In this document: piece by piece, positions 5,768-6,566 of the stretch
How positions within the stretch are numbered: position 1 is the stretch's first letter
Layout of the letters: each line of letters starts with the position of its first letter
NCBI GenBank assembly: GCA_009788105.1
Contig: WQSD01000069.1
Coordinates: forward strand, 1-6,566
DNA length: 6,566 bases
Reading direction: 5' to 3'
Source: Oscillospiraceae bacterium
Lineage (GTDB): Bacteria; Bacillota; Clostridia; Oscillospirales; CAG-272
The notes under the pieces: generated by a model
Seen by the model: the letters and a program-made list of their open reading frames with translations, nothing else
Databases searched by the model: none
Told to the model about the DNA's origin: nothing
Position numbers and translations under genes: made by a program

Positions 5768-6566
5768 TTATTCTCCTGCATGCTTTATTCCCAGTACGCT
5801 CAACTCTCGTTCGTTCAGTCCAACTCCGCGTAGCATCAGACGGTTGCCTTTCAGACTTTCGATAGAGTTAATGCCCATTAGTCCCATCATTTCTTTCATC
5901 TCGTGTTTCCATGCGGTGACAAGGTTCACTAAGCGTTTATGGCCTATGTTCGGGTTAAGCCGCTTGGTCAGTTCCGGTACTTGGGTAGCAATGCCCCAGT
6001 TACACTTTCCTGCGTGGCAGTTACGGCAAAGGTGGCACCCCATTGCCACTAACGCCGCCGAGCCAATGTACACGCTGTCCGCCCCAAGTGCAACAGCCTT
6101 GACAACATCTGCGCTGGAGCGAATGCTACCGCTTACCACAATGGACACATTCCCACGAATACCTTCGTCACGCAGTCGCTGGTCAACGCTGGCAAGAGCA
6201 AGCTCTACAGGAATACCCACACTATCACGAATGCGAGTGGGTGCCGCCCCGGTACCGCCGCGAAAGCCGTCAATGGCGATAATATCCGCGCCACTTCGTG
6301 CAATTCCGCTTGCAATTGCCGAAATGTTATGCACAGCGGCAATTTTCACAATAACCGGCTTTTTGTACTCGGTGGCTTCTTTTAGGGAAAACACAAGCTG
6401 ACGCAAATCTTCGATAGAATATATATCGTGGTGGGGTGCAGGGCTAATGGCGTCACTGCCCTCGGGAATCATACGGGTGCGCGAAATGTCACCTACGATT
6501 TTCGTGCCGGGCAAATGCCCCCCAATCCCCGGCTTTGCACCCTGCCCCATTTTGATTTCAATGGCA
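5768..6566 (-). CDS. gltB: Glutamate synthase FMN/Fe-S domain protein (archaeal-type GltB central domain), 5' end outside window
   Basis: The last 265 residues of the FMN-binding catalytic domain, which aminates 2-oxoglutarate to glutamate with ammonia channelled from glutamine. Visible: EIKMGQGAKPGIGGHLPG at the window edge (canonical EIK-GQGAKPGEGG-LPG), SPAPHHDIYSIEDL, the FMN-barrel motif GADIIAIDGFRGGTGAAP at about 92-109, an SGSIR phosphate-binding strand, ALGAD and YIGSAALVAMGC. The Fe-S ligands C177-x5-C183-x4-C188 fit the 3Fe-4S pattern of GltB, with an additional C180 making C-x2-C-x2-C-x4-C, and are followed by NWGIATQ. The protein ends soon after, without a GXGXG domain; that domain is a separate gene at 1-265. 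The Met at 6550 is internal: IEIK precedes it in frame and it falls inside a conserved motif. A glutaminase-domain gene may lie upstream outside the window. The stop is 2 nt before purC. Confidence 0.95.
   Translation of the reverse strand, partial: AIEIKMGQGAKPGIGGHLPGTKIVGDISRTRMIPEGSDAISPAPHHDIYSIEDLRQLVFSLKEATEYKKPVIVKIAAVHNISAIASGIARSGADIIAIDGFRGGTGAAPTRIRDSVGIPVELALASVDQRLRDEGIRGNVSIVVSGSIRSSADVVKAVALGADSVYIGSAALVAMGCHLCRNCHAGKCNWGIATQVPELTKRLNPNIGHKRLVNLVTAWKHEMKEMMGLMGINSIESLKGNRLMLRGVGLNERELSVLGIKHAGE

Noticed and set aside
5768..6550. ATG at 6550 as the start of the glutamate synthase gene
   Set aside because: The frame stays open to the window edge and encodes IEIK before it, the conserved lead-in to GQGAKPG, so this Met is internal.

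Overview
The window looks like chromosomal DNA from an anaerobic Firmicute of class Clostridia, plausibly an Oscillospiraceae/Ruminococcaceae-type gut organism. This is inferred from three things: a dissociated (archaeal-type) glutamate synthase, the long ADSL-like form of PurB with a clostridial-looking PurA, and strong AGGAGG-type ribosome binding sites. No RNA gene, CRISPR array, transposase or phage gene is visible. All seven genes lie on the minus strand, so transcription runs from high to low coordinates, and two of them run off the window.

In transcription order the layout is: (1) the 3' part of the FMN-binding glutamate synthase domain protein (5768-6566); (2) purC (5070-5765), 2 nt after it; (3) purB (3653-5080), overlapping purC by 11 nt; (4) a 192-bp spacer with a long AT-rich hairpin, a GC-rich hairpin and one copy of a 21-bp repeat; (5) purA (2189-3460); (6) a 270-bp spacer filled by a roughly 157-bp palindromic multi-hairpin element, then a possible promoter and the second, inverted copy of the 21-bp repeat; (7) a 16-cysteine ferredoxin-like protein (1487-1918); (8) an FAD/NAD(P) oxidoreductase (262-1482); (9) the 5' part of a GXGXG-domain glutamate synthase protein (1-265). 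The last gene lacks an in-window stop codon but is clear when the minus strand is translated from position 265.

The genes form two interleaved functions. The FMN protein, Fe-S protein, FAD oxidoreductase and GXGXG protein are four parts of a split glutamate synthase; the glutaminase part is not in view. PurC, PurB and PurA are exactly the purine enzymes that install nitrogen from aspartate and release fumarate. They sit inside the glutamate synthase cluster, and purC is apparently translationally coupled to the FMN gene. A plausible reading is a supra-operon joining ammonia assimilation (glutamate, then aspartate by transamination) to aspartate-dependent purine amination.

The least explained structures are the intergenic ones. 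A 21-bp perfect inverted repeat brackets purA and both of its spacers (1955-1975 and 3610-3630). The element at 2018-2174 is a symmetrical 'palindrome made of palindromes'.
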